In this document: positions 1 to 11,321 of the stretch, in pieces
Position numbering within the stretch: position 1 is the first letter of the stretch
Layout: every line of letters begins with the position of its first letter
From: Camarhynchus parvulus
Lineage: Eukaryota; Chordata; Aves; Passeriformes; Thraupidae
DNA length: 64,000 bases
Reading direction: 5' to 3'
Assembly: GCF_901933205.1 (NCBI RefSeq)
Contig: NC_044572.1
Span: 109,628,965-109,692,964, forward strand
Translations under genes and position numbers: made by a program
Notes under the pieces: model-generated
Told to the model about the DNA's origin: nothing
The model's input: the letters and a program-made list of their open reading frames with translations, nothing else
Database searches by the model: none

Positions 1-2319
1 TTCCTTAGTCAGCACATCACTTGTGAGTACCAGATTTCAGTACTTTCAGCATTCCACAGGTGGGGCTTTTTATTAACACCAAGGCTGACCTTCTATTCTT
101 TGGATTAATTTTCTATTTTTGTGCCTAGTGCATGTAAAAATCTATAAAGGCAGCACAGATGTACAGACACCTAATAACAGCAACAGATTTCCTCTTTCTT
201 TGAGACCTTTAAGCTTAGAATGATGGAAGTGAGAAGAAGATTCTGGTAGCTTCCAGCACATAAAGACAGGAGTTGTGCTTGTGGGCCACACAGTGCCCAG
301 AAGCAGAGATGCAGGTAGAGAGAACACCATGTATATTGCACCCATGCAATCCATATTGCATCCATATTGCACCCAGAGCCCCTGAGGCTGTGCTAGATGG
401 ACTGAAGCACACTGAAACGTGTGCTTTCTGAAAACCAGTACCAGTCTTCTTTTGCTGATGCCTGGCTCAGCCTCCATAAAGGTAAGGTACTGTGCTGAGG
501 CAGGGTGTGTTCTTCTGACCTTGGGGTCCTAATGCAGAGGCAAGAAGAGGTCTGCAGCAGGGCTGCCATGCTCTCCTCACCTGCACTTCTCTTCTGTAGC
601 TCTGTTTGTACATGTTTTAAACAGCTTTAGAGACTTCAATAAAGAAGCTTTGACACTGTTCTTTGACACTGGTGAAGAAATAAAAATGTTTTTACAAGTT
701 AGGGTTGCAGAGTGTTTTACTGCTTGCTCCCTAGCAGAGCAGGTAGGGTTATGTCTGGCAGATAAAGACCTGTTATAGATTATTTTTATATTCTGTCCAC
801 CACATAGCATTTCTGGCTTGTCCATGTTCTTGAGTGTTACTAAGACACTTATTGGCCTTTTTAACAGAATGGTTTTTGTTGCTTGTTTTGAAAAGGCTCA
901 AACATAGCTTCCTCCAATTACCAGATGAATGAAACATGTTTCAATGAAGTGTGCCAATTGCATATGTCCATAGATTGGTTACTGAAAGATAAATAGGAGT
1001 ATATTTGAAAACCTGGCTGAAAGTATAAGTAAGATTCCCCGTCTTGATGTGCAGAAGACAGTGGCAAATTGGCAGACTAACTTGAGCCTTCTTAGAGATT
1101 GCTCTAAAATGTGTTAATCTATACATCTGATTTAAATCCAGGGAGATCCTCAGCAGTCCAAGTGTTTTGCAGTTGACGTCATTGATTTTATTCACCTTAC
1201 AAGCTCTCTGTGAATGGTCTGTATTATGAATATAGTCATGTAAACTAAACTTTCAGTAGTGTCATTTCAGTCTGAAAGATTAGATAAAGATAAGTTAAAA
1301 TTTCATTAAGTCACTTCGTGCAGAAAAAATCTGAGGCAGAAACCTGATCAAACTCATACTTTATGAGTTAAAATATCAGCATGTGTCTCTGAGAACGTAT
1401 TAGAAGTACTCACATGGCTTCTGTTCGACCTACCACCTTAAGATTCTTTTTAAAAGAGACTTGCATTTGGGGGCATGTATTTTTAAAGATGTTAATAGAT
1501 CAGCCCAAATATTTTGCATCTAACAGCCATGAGGTCACATAGATCTGTTTAGAGACTGTGCCTATAGCCAACCTTATTGGTTTCTGCTTAGAAAAAACAA
1601 TTTGTAAACAGCTGGACAGTATTTTTCTACTGTGGTAGAAGTATGGGTTTTGATGCACTGTTGGGACATGAGGGGTGGGTTTTCACCACAGTGAAGTTCA
1701 GGTCTGCTCCTGAGGGTGACCAGCACTGATCTGTGGCAATGTCAAACTTTGAAGCACATTGCTATTTAGGCAAAAGGAGATATGCAGAAATCATAGAGTT
1801 TGCAGAGGGAAACAGACTGGGGAGGATGCAAAAACTCTTCTAGAAGAAGGGGAGGAAGAGATGAGTGTTGTGTGATTGGTGATGCTAGCAGTGCCAGAAG
1901 TTCAGTGCCACTGCCTTGGCAAGTGTCTTCCCTTGTTGCTTCTGATCCAAGGAAGATTTTGAAGGATGTGCCATCAAATGTTTTTTTCTGTGTAAGCCTG
2001 AGAGCAGGAGAATGCTGGAAATGTGCAATGCAGCTTGACAGGTGTCACACTGTGCTCTCCAATGAAGTTGTAAGCAGAGATGCAGAGCTTGGTACCCAAA
2101 GCTTTGTACATCCTGGTGCTTGCGGTGGAAGTGCAGGCGGAGTAGCAGACACAGGAATCGGGGAAAAAAGAGCATAAAATAACTAAGACCTTCGCGTGCT
2201 GTTTCATTATTAGGAGTCCATGATTTTTTACATCTTGTAGTCTCATGTCACTTAATATTTATGCCCTTATTTTTAAAAATAAAGCGTTGACCATGTGAAA
2301 CACAAACGCCACGCTATGA
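1..2319. other. Upstream AT-rich DNA, no gene recognised
   Basis: No convincing coding exon, splice-framed segment or repeat family was recognised. Open frames up to about 125 codons occur on both strands but have no recognisable domain and no codon bias. A short tandem of CCATATTGCAT occurs near 345-372. An isolated AATAAA lies near 638 without an associated gene. Confidence 0.6.
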
Positions 2320-2921
2320 TTCTTGCGAGCAGCAGCCCGTGCGGGCGGGCTTTGTGCGGTAGGGATGGCCATCGCCCCCGGCACACCCGCGCCGAGGGGA
2401 GATACAGCTGGGCGGCGTTCCATGCTGCGGCTCGCCCTGTGTAACCGAGCAGCCCGGCCTGGGGCTCCTTCAAAAGAAGCCCGATAGCTCCTTGCTGTAG
2501 GCAGGAGGCGGACGATGCTGAGGTACCGGGGCGCGGAGGGTGACGAGGAGCCACCGGCCGTCGAGGTCTCGGGCACGCACACGGCTGTCAGGGCGGCGCT
2601 GGGCAGGGCACGGCGCGGTCCCCACGGGCCAGGCGGCGTTTCTGTGCCGCCCACGGGTGCGGGGACAGGGGCGGGGGCGGCGGCACCGCCGTGTGAGGCC
2701 GGGGCGTGCGGGGGTGTGCCCGGGCGCTTTGTGTGTGCCGGGGCCGCCGAGCAGCTCGGGCCGCCCCGCGCTGCCGGGGCGAGCGGCTCTTTGTGTGGGG
2801 GCGCGGGGCGGGGCGGGCCCCTCTCTGCCTTCCCTCCCTTCCCTGCCGTGCCCGCCCGGCCTGCCCGCTGCCGTCCCCGGGCGCAGCGCGGCGCCGGCCG
2901 GTTGCCATGGCGAGGGGCGGT

Positions 2922-2927
2922 CACGTG
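2922..2927. promoter_or_regulatory. E-box CACGTG in the CpG island
   Basis: Perfect palindromic E-box inside GGTCACGTGTGG, flanked by GC boxes. This is a binding site for USF, MYC/MAX or TFE-type factors in general. Its position about 150 bases before the start codon fits a proximal promoter element, but it may also fall in the 5' UTR. Confidence 0.5.
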
Positions 2928-2930
2928 TGG

Positions 2931-2951
2931 CGGCGGCGGCGGCGGCGGCGG
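2931..2951 (+). repeat. (CGG)7 triplet repeat
   Basis: Seven uninterrupted CGG units directly after the E-box, in the promoter or 5' UTR of MAPRE2. Length-variable CGG runs are common in CpG islands. In an overlapping upstream reading frame it would code for arginines. Confidence 0.9.
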
Positions 2952-3017
2952 GGCCGACGCGCGGCGGGGCGGGGCGGGCGGGCGGCGGAGTCGCGGCTGC
3001 CGCCACCTTCCGCACAC

Positions 3018-3041
3018 CAGCAGCAGCAGCAGCGGCAGCAG
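3018..3041 (+). repeat. CAG triplet run, interrupted
   Basis: Five CAG units, one CGG, then two more CAG, about 30 bases before the MAPRE2 start codon and therefore very probably in the 5' UTR. Confidence 0.85.
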
Positions 3042-3072
3042 CGCGGGGCTCTGCGGAGCGGCGGGAGCGCCA

Positions 3073-3191
3073 ATGCCCGGACCGACCCAAGCCCTGTCCC
3101 CAAATGGCGAGAACAACAACGACATCATCCAGGATAACGGGACCATCATCCCCTTCAGGAAGCACACGGTGCGGGGGGAGCGCTCCTACAG
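3073..3191 (+). CDS. MAPRE2: MAPRE2 coding exon 1 (residues 1-39 and part of 40)
   Basis: Encodes the EB2-specific N-terminal extension, beginning MPGPTQALSPNGENNND and ending RGERSY plus two bases of a split serine codon. The family's other members start near Met43 here, so this exon is what distinguishes EB2. The donor is TACAG/GTACGG, intron phase 2. The start was chosen by match to the EB2 N terminus. Its context is poor: C at -3 and C at +4. The frame stays open far upstream, but that stretch is GC-rich and shows no family resemblance. By my recollection of the human protein, one asparagine is missing from the QDNNGT stretch (QDNGT here). The exon sits inside the CpG island. Confidence 0.95.
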
Positions 3192-3360
3192 GTACGGCGG
3201 GGGGGCTGCGGCGGGCGTTGCATAAGACGGGCGGGCTGCAGCCCCCTCCTCTCCCGCCGGCCCCGCATTGTCCGGCTGCGGAGCGCTCGGCGCAGAGGCT
3301 GGATGCGTGCGGGGGCTCGCCGCGCCCGGGCGGAAGAAAGGCGGTTAAAAATGATAATTA

Positions 3361-3418
3361 CAAAAAAAAAAAAAAAGAAGAAGAAAAAAAAAGAGGTGGG
3401 GGGAAATAAAAGGGAAGG
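3361..3418 (+). repeat. Polypurine (A-rich) tract at start of intron 1
   Basis: About 58 bases that are nearly all purine: an A14 run, GAAGAAG, another A run, then GGTGGGGGGAAATAAAAGGG. It breaks the GC-rich island about 170 bases after exon 1. Confidence 0.85.
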
Positions 3419-5864
3419 CTAGAACGCCCCCCGCGCAGGCATCCAGCTCCCCTTGGAAAAGAGCCGCAGCACCTCGCTGCGGATCTCGGAGGGAGGCGGC
3501 GCCGTGCGGGAGGCGGTGGCCGCGGATGGCGGGGCGCGGGCAGCCCCTGCCCGGCCGGGAGAGCCGCACCGGGCACAGGGCAGCGCCCGCCACGCACGCC
3601 GGTGCGGGGGTGACAGCCGCCCCCCGCTCCTCGGGCGGGGGTGACAGCTCTCCCGGTGCCTGCGCGGGGGAGGGCGGCTCCATCCCCGCCCCCCGCTCCC
3701 CGCCAGCCCCATTTTGTGTTTATTTATCGTCTCTCGTTTGGGGGGGACACCCGTCTTTTGTCGCAGTTGTAGGCATTTTTGATGAATCGTTTGGCATGCG
3801 TTGCTGGCAGCGCTTCTGCATTAACATCTCTGACAATATGTTCCGGCAGATAAGCTCATTAAAATTGTTTGCATTGTTTGATAAGGGTCGCGGCGCAGCC
3901 CGGAACGCAACTGGTTTGATGTGCTCCTTGCTGCCGACTCGAAGGGCGATAATACGGCCGGTGGCTCCTTATGTCAATATACAGTTATTTTAAATGCTGC
4001 CTGGATGACAGCGAGCAGTGCCTCTGCAGAGAACACGCCCCTTAAAGCTGATTTTCAAGCAGCAGGAAATGATGCTGCTCTCAAATATCTGACTAAAGTG
4101 GCGAGTTGTAAGCTCGAATACATGAAAACAAACGTGGATGACTTGGCTTGTTTGTCTGGAGAAAATCGCAGTATTTTTTCTTCTGGTGAGGAATAACGGA
4201 GCTGCTACCGGCATTTGGCCATTAATAACCTTAACAGTGAATCTCATTGTTGATCGCTCACTGACGGGTGAGCGTGAAATGCGTCGGAGATCCCCGTGTG
4301 TGGTTAGTTTGAATTGCACAAAATTTAGTGTGTGTCTCTCTCTGAAGCTGCTTTTACTTCGTGCAGTGGAGCCCCAGTGCACACATTTAGCACAAATTAG
4401 CAAAATTGCTTTTGCAAGGACCTATTTCTATTTGCAGAAAGCCTGGAGCTCTCACTTCCTATATCTAAATTTCAGCTGAGTAGTACAAGATTCTGTTTTA
4501 GGGGGAAGCTGTATTTCTATCATGCAGCTAAACAGAAATATTAAATAGATTTGAAATATCATGTATCTACCTTTAGTTACTGTGACGTGCCATAGGTGCC
4601 ACCGATTGCTAACTTGTTTCCTTCAGAAGAGTTTTTTGGAAAACTCTATTACATGGGGTTCTCCATTCTTCTTTTTCAGGCGGTTTGTATGTGGTTTTTT
4701 TACAGTCATCAACAAGTCAGTTTTCTTGTCCTTTAGCCTGTCAAATCGTACACTGAACTATATCTAGAAAAAACATTTTGTGAGGCTGCTGTGTTCAGCA
4801 CATAATGGCAGGAATAACTGTATCGCTTGCCCAGTTTTCCAAAAATTGTAAAGATGCTCTGCATCTGAACAGCCTTTCATCCACAGAAGTACTCTGTAGT
4901 CTTTTAGGGTTTTGTATCCATTTGTATCCCTCTCTAGAGCAATATAAAGGAAAACAGATCTTTGGGCAGTAAATAAGCAATCCAGTTCAATATATTTCAG
5001 AAAGAAACCTTCAATGCATAAATAAAAATTTCAACTGAGGAATTCTATTTAGGTGGTGTTTTTTTTTCCTTTTGGAAACTTACCATGTTCTGCAGAGTCA
5101 TAACTCCCGTATCTGTTGATTTCTTCCTTTCTCTGGGAGAAAGGGAGAATGATACTTGCTTCCATCTGTAGCTAAAGTCCTTTAGGAAGTGAATGTCAAG
5201 CACAACATAAAGGGAAATGTTAGAGAAAATACATGAAAACTGTGGTAAAGCTTCTTCTTGATACTGGAAAAAATGGCTTTTAACTTCCATGACAACCTTT
5301 AGTAGCTAGGCAAGTTTGGTCCTTGTTCAGTGTGAGTGGCAGCAGGAGACCACTGGGTAGAACAGACGAATTCCATCACTTTAGTGCCTGCTGCCACACT
5401 GGACTGTCAGTGCCATTCCAGACCTCTGGAGCAGCTTGTAGGACCTCACCATATGACACATCAAGTTGCTATGCCTCTGATTGCTGGGCTGGCTTCTTCC
5501 ATCTAGGAATATGGAATAAATATGTCATTAAACACACCCTGGAGCTTGACTGCAGATGAGCAGTTGTACAAAGCTTAAACTGTACTTCTGCATCCTGCAC
5601 CTACCATGTGTATAGAGGTTCAGTATTTGCCTTTCCATCCTTCTCACCTGTAGTAACAGAAATGCTTTCTCATTTTACAACTTTTAACATGTTCTGTTCC
5701 TTAGATTTTTAAAAACAGAAGTAGTCTTTACTGATCAGAAAATTTGTGTTCATCAGGTTAGATGTTCTCAGACCTAAAAAAAACCCCCTTTGCTATTTCT
5801 AATACCAGGTTTTACCAAAGATTTGATATCCCACTCCTGAAGCAGATTTAAAAACAGCTGCAGG

Positions 5865-6118
5865 TTGCACCATTTTACAGACTAGGAAGCTGACATGGAA
5901 GCTGTAAGTTATCCATGGAGTTGAGGATGCAGCAGGGAATTGAGCTTATACCACGAGCCCCAGCCATGTGCTCTGTATGCAAAGCCACAAATAGTTTTCC
6001 CAAGTCTTCCAAAGGACATATTATATTTTGCAGACTGGGACATACAGGCCCAAGGTGTTAAGTTTCTCATCCAGCTTTACTTAGCTGGTAAATGGAAACC
6101 AGGAACTTTGGCATAAAA
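5865..6118 (+). mobile_element. Two MIR-like CORE-SINE remnants (tentative)
   Basis: The segment 5870-5995 follows the order of the MIR/CORE-SINE consensus: TTTTACAGA...AGGAAGCTGACATGG, then GCAGGGAATTGAGC, then CCATGTGCTCT and AAAGCCAC. A second piece, 6034-6118, repeats the first half of that pattern: GACTGGGACATACAGGC, then AGCTGGTAAATGGAAACCAGGA. Both are on the plus strand and heavily diverged. Recognition rests on recalled consensus motifs only. If right, they are ancient amniote SINE copies rather than recent bird elements. Confidence 0.4.
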
Positions 6119-7233
6119 TTTAGACACAGGGTGATGTTACCTTTCGGAGTTAATAACTGTAATCAATCTCTATTGCTGCAGTGAAATGCTGTTTCTTGTG
6201 CTTCAGATCAGGACCCTGTTTAAAATTTGGTACTGAGGTGTCTTTTTGTTGGCCTGAAGTAGACTTGAGGTAATTTCTGAGAACGGCATCACATTTAATG
6301 ATACTTCTGCATTCAAAGATGGCTGAAAAAATTCCATGAGAAACCAAATCAACAGCTGTCTGGAGAATTTTTTTTTAAATAAGACATGTTTTCAATGCTT
6401 TTTTTGCCAGACTCCAGGTATCTTGTGTGGTTGATCAGCTCATCATCTTTTAAAAGCTAAAGTATTAAGAGTGAATACTTCTAGGTTCAAATGGCATACC
6501 TAGTCTAAATCACCCTGGCCCTAAAGAGACAGACTACTGTACCTTCCTTTGCAGGATACTATGTTTAACTTCTGCTTTGTCTCTCTGTGTTGCTAGAAAA
6601 ATGGTTTTCTGGTCCTTCATTCCCTGGCTATATTTAGTTTCATACCCAGAACTTGCATGAAGCAGAGGGGAAGGGGCTGACTTCCTGATTATTTTTCTTG
6701 AAATCATTAGGCTAAAAAGAAAGAGTATTTCTGTTTTAGTTTTTATCTATGAGTGTCTACCTTTCTAATGTTATCTGTTTTAAATATTTGTTTTTCCTAA
6801 GTGTTGTCTTCATTCTCGAAATCACTGTGTGAGCAGACAAGCGATGGTGCTGTGCATAATAATGAAAGCTAGATAGCAGTGGTGATTTCCTCACTCGCTG
6901 CTGGAATAAGTTGTGGGGTGTTACAGAGCATATCTGGCTGGCTTTTACAGCACTATGAGCTGATAGCTTCCATGCTGAAAGTCAAGATTTACGTTACAGC
7001 AAAATCTGTTTTGGTCTTTGCCTTCCAAAGTCGCAGTGAATTGCCGGATGCAGGCTGGCCCTGGGCAGCAGAGAGCATCCTTCCCTCGGCAGGAGCTGCT
7101 CCTGGCTCTGGTGACTCTGCCTTCAACACGTGTGGCTTTACTCAGGGTTCAAAGGGGGACCTATGGCTTTGCCTTACTCTGGCAGAAGGAATTTCTTGCT
7201 CTAAAATTAGTCTTCACTGAATGTGGTAAGCAG

Positions 7234-7283
7234 GGAGTAAAAAAGACCAATTTTTTGGTCTTACACTGGAGTAAAAAAGACCA
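7234..7283 (+). repeat. Short direct repeat with hairpin
   Basis: The 16-base word GGAGTAAAAAAGACCA occurs at 7234-7249 and again at 7268-7283. Between them AAGACCA and TGGTCTT form a 7-bp stem around a short T-rich loop. It appears as a small local duplication. Confidence 0.7.
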
Positions 7284-8054
7284 TTTTTGTTGATAAAATT
7301 AATATATAAAGGCCCAACCTTGAGAACTGCGAAGATGATACAGAGAAAAAGCAGTGAGTTGTCTTCTCACTTCACAGTATTGATAGGTGTGACTTCTGAA
7401 ACTGTAAACAGCAGTCAAAGCAAATGCTGTTAAATATATTACTGAATTTTGATTTTCAGAGGCATTTGGTTTTGGCCTAACAGTTTTATTCCAGATTATG
7501 ACAATTTCGCCCTAGATTTCATTGAAAGCAGGAAAAAGTCAATAACAAATGTTTAAAAAAAAAAATCAACAAACTAACATAAATCACACCCCATAAATTT
7601 GGCCTGGGCTTTCCTAAAAGCTGTAGTTGTGATAACCCCATTGGCTGCCAAGCATCTGGATTGCAATGAGGTAGTTACTCTCAGGGAGAAGACCATCCTG
7701 GTGGCTTAGAGCCAGCAGCTTACCAGCCAGCATTAAAGAGGAACCAAGGCAGAAATCTTCCCTTGGTTCCTGTCAGCTTAGGTATCCTCTATTTTCTCTT
7801 CTTTCACTTTCATAAAGCTGTCTTCCTATTGCTGCCACTGCTGTTCTTCTTTAATCTTGTTTTCTGCTTAGGGAGTGCTCTGCCTAGAGAGAACTGTTTT
7901 GGTGAGAATCTTCTGCTGGGCAGATCCAGCTCTCAAAAAGCACAGGGTGAAACTGTCTGAAGATAACTGGGAATCACATATGAGTGCATGTAAAAGTCTC
8001 TGAGGGTTAAGAGGATGACTCTGCTCAGTACTGCGTCAGTAGTTTGAGATTTAG

Positions 8055-8090
8055 ATTATTGGGATATCTCTCCATTATTGGGATATCTCT
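8055..8090 (+). repeat. Perfect 17-bp tandem duplication
   Basis: ATTATTGGGATATCTCT occurs at 8055-8071 and 8074-8090, separated by CC. No mismatch, so it is young or maintained. Confidence 0.9.
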
Positions 8091-10763
8091 GTTGACCTGG
8101 ATTTAGATCTTCCTAGATAATACCCTCATAGTGTTTTGGGGGCTGGAGGTATTTGTTTCAATCAGGGGCTAAGAGGGAGGGAACTTTTTGGGGATTGGGT
8201 GGAGAGGGGAGAAAACACTCCACAGACAGCCCAGTTTGTGTAAGGACATTGAGGTAATTTTCAGAGAGCACAAAATCCTCAGCTTACACCCAAGTGCTCT
8301 CACCATAAAGGTCTGAGAACGCCTAATTTGCACCCAGCCTCCATGGGTTTCAGAAACATCCTGTAGGTGGGAGGCTGCGTTCTGGGTTTTGTTGTGTGAT
8401 GTGGGGTTTTTTTTAACTACCTTGTTGAGCTGCATAGCAACAGCAATGTTTTTTTGGCATATGAACAGAAAAAGGAGCAAGCTGGGGACACGCGCAAACT
8501 GAACCTGATGCTGGCACTTTCAGAAACAGACATTTTGGCTTCTGTCTCGTGTCTTTAATCTAGTCTTCCTAGAAAACAGGCACCGAAAAATATGCTGCAT
8601 TTTGAAAGAAAGGTGATTTGGAGGTGGGGCTGTGGAGCAAGAGACTTTGATTATAGCTATTTCTTTCACTCGTTTGAGGGAGATGCAGTTACCCCATCTG
8701 GACCACAGGAATTTCTTCCAGGGGGCATACCTGGACCAACCTTTTGTGATATAAAACTTGTTTTGGGAGCCACTAAGAAAAGAAAATGTGTGGTAGGTCT
8801 ACATTTCAAGCCTTGGCATTTGAATGTGTGACTCTTTAAAAATATCTTCAGGGGTTTTGGGATTTAGTGGGGAGGTTAGTTTAATTTGACAGTCTCCTCT
8901 CCTTCCTCATGCCCAAAGCTAATTATAGCCAAGGCTTGGTAAGGAAGCAGATAAATAATGTGCCAGCTTTTCATGCACTTTGGAAGTGCAACTTTCAGCC
9001 TTTGTTTGATAATTGAAAACGAGTGGTCTCGCCACATCTGTTCTCAATCACGGCAGCCACTGGGTGGGATGGCACCAAGGCCATCGTGGCGCGGTGGCAG
9101 CAGCAGCAGCGCTGCTCTGGGACAGCATTTGGCTGCTCTCATCCTCCTCGCTCCCTGAATCCTGGCCTCCAGCTAGCAGCGCTGATCGCCCGCTCCCAGG
9201 ATCAGTGCTGGGGAATGTAAATGGAAAACATCCGTGTTTCTGCTGTGGATGGTGTGAGCTGCACTGCGGAGCTGTTTGGATCTTGCTCAGATCTCTGCTG
9301 CCTGACTCACCGATAAAGCATCTTCTTCGTATTGTTTCATTACAATTATGTGGGAGGGGAAAGGGAATATCAGCTGTAAACGTTTACTAAACATTTAACT
9401 CTTGGGGTTTAAAAATAGTGTTGTTGTCTCTTTATTTTTTAGCACAATTCTACTGTTTTGTGCTGTGAAATATTTAATTCAAGATTAAAATCTTGCCTGT
9501 GATATTTTGAGAAAAGTTTGTCTGGTTTTCTAGTGGTATACCAAGTTATCAAATATTTTGTAGAGAAGGGTCTGTATACTGGAAGCACACCCATTAAATG
9601 TCTCAGTTTAGCCACTCTGAAATAATTTCTTTTTTCCCATAGAGCCCCATGATTAGAGAAGGGTGCCTTTGTGTTAAATCTGGTTTTTTGCTATGCTATC
9701 CAAACAGGAAGTGTAAACATTCATTAGTGAATCGAGACTTAAGGATGTAGCTTCCGTAGGAAATCCTACAACTCGCTAAATCATTCTGCCTGGAGAGAAA
9801 TATACCATGCAGGTTGTACTGTTGATCTTCTGGCCTTGTGTATGACCACCTTGCGTTGTATTGTTTCAGAGCCTTAATTTTCAATATTATGTTTCTTGGC
9901 AATTTGGAGCCCTGGGTCAGTGGAACCCTTAGTTGAGATCTGTGCACTTCAGTTTTTATCTTTTAGGAGCAACTCAAGTGAATTTCCCCCCCTACAGCAG
10001 GGTTTCTTAGTACCATACAGATTTCCTACCCAAGCAGCTGTAATTATTCAGAGATGCACATGAATGCAAATTCTTTCCTGTCACTCTGGAATGCAGTGTT
10101 GATGCTCAGAAGGGCTTGCTGGCAATATGTATTAAACAATTTGGGGGGAGTGAAAATTCATTTTAGGCAAATCTTACACAGTTGTTATGCTTCACTTCTT
10201 AAGGTTAATCTCTGTGGAGCTGGTCCAGTAATATCATGAATAGGAAGCACTGAAATATTTGAAGTAGAATACTCATTTGTTTTACTTATGGATTCAATGT
10301 TACACAAATCATAGCTTGTTAAAATAACTATAGAATCTATGAGTAATTGTTTGTATGGAAGTGGAACACATAGCCCAGTGATATGAAAGTCCCACAGGAG
10401 CTTGTGTATACAGAAACACCATGGTGTGTAGGAGTGCTGAGAACAGGGAAGCAGTGGTAATTGGTTGGATAGAAGGGATACATTTTCCCAAAAGGACAGC
10501 ATTCAGTTGTAATTAGTCATTCTGTTGGAAACCTTGTTATGCAGAATGGTGTTTGTTATATTTTGTTGAATTGAGTTGTTTGGGGTCCATATTGCTCTTT
10601 GCCCATAATAATGTTTTAAAGTTATACATGATGTAGATTCTAAGTCAGGGTCTAAATACGTTGTTTTCAGTCAACACATTCATGTTGTGCTAGTTGTCAC
10701 ATTCAAGCAGGCATAAGAAATATTATCTTTTAAATTTTTTACTTCCCTTAATATATCTGCAGC

Positions 10764-11160
10764 AAAGACAGGTTGAGGCACCTGGGGTTACTCAGCTTGG
10801 AGAAGAGAAGGCTCTGGGGAGACTTTAGAACAACCTTCCAGTATCTAGAGGGGTTTGCAAGAGAGCTGGAGAGGCAATTTTTACAAGGGTGTGTAGCTGT
10901 AAGACAAGGGGCAATCGCTTCAAACTGGGAGTATGTTTAGGTTAGGTATGAAGAATAAATTATTTACTGGGGGGTGAGGAGACAATGAAACATGTTGCTC
11001 AGGGAAGTTGTGGATGCCCCTTTTCCTGAAATGTTCAGGGCCAGATTGCATGGGGCTTTGAGCAGCCTGGTCTAATGGGAGGTGTTGCTGCCCGTGGCAG
11101 AGGGGCTAGAACTATATGATCATTAAGGTCCCTTCCAACCCAAACCATTTTGTTGTTCTG
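10764..11160 (+). mobile_element. CR1 LINE fragment, 3' end
   Basis: Matches the 3' part of avian CR1 through landmark phrases in order: CACCTGGGGTTACTCAGCTTGG, GGCTCTGGGGAGAC, TTACAAGGG, GTTGTGGATGCCCC, TTGAGCAGCCTGGTCTAATG, and CCCTTCCAACCCAAACCATT. It is 5'-truncated, as is usual for CR1. No working reverse transcriptase remains. Confidence 0.9.
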
Positions 11161-11321
11161 CATATTTCTGCCTGCAGAGGTTTGGCTCTCTAGTGCACGT
11201 TTTTAATCTGTGGTTCCCAAGTGTCAAGTGAGTTCCACAGGAGTGCTGTAGAACTGCCTTGTCTCTCAAGCAGCTCTATTTTTAATATGTGAGGTGTTTT
11301 TTTCCACTACCACATTGTGCA

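Larger units (their letters stand above)
2320..3720. promoter_or_regulatory. MAPRE2: CpG island and MAPRE2 promoter region
   Basis: An abrupt change from AT-rich DNA to very GC- and CpG-rich sequence surrounds exon 1 and ends near 3720. GC boxes of the Sp1 type are visible at about 2805-2817 and 2964-2982, and a CACGTG E-box at 2922-2927. No TATA box lies at a sensible distance from the start codon, which fits a dispersed CpG-island promoter. The transcription start cannot be read from sequence; by position it is likely between about 2800 and 3050. Long open frames here on both strands are a by-product of few stop codons in GC-rich DNA. Confidence 0.85.

Noticed and set aside
2259..3409. Long open frames on both strands (up to about 300 codons) in the CpG island
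   Set aside because: They overlap in all frames, are proline/alanine/arginine/glycine-rich and follow from scarcity of stop codons in GC-rich DNA. Only the frame entering MAPRE2 exon 1 is supported by a family match.
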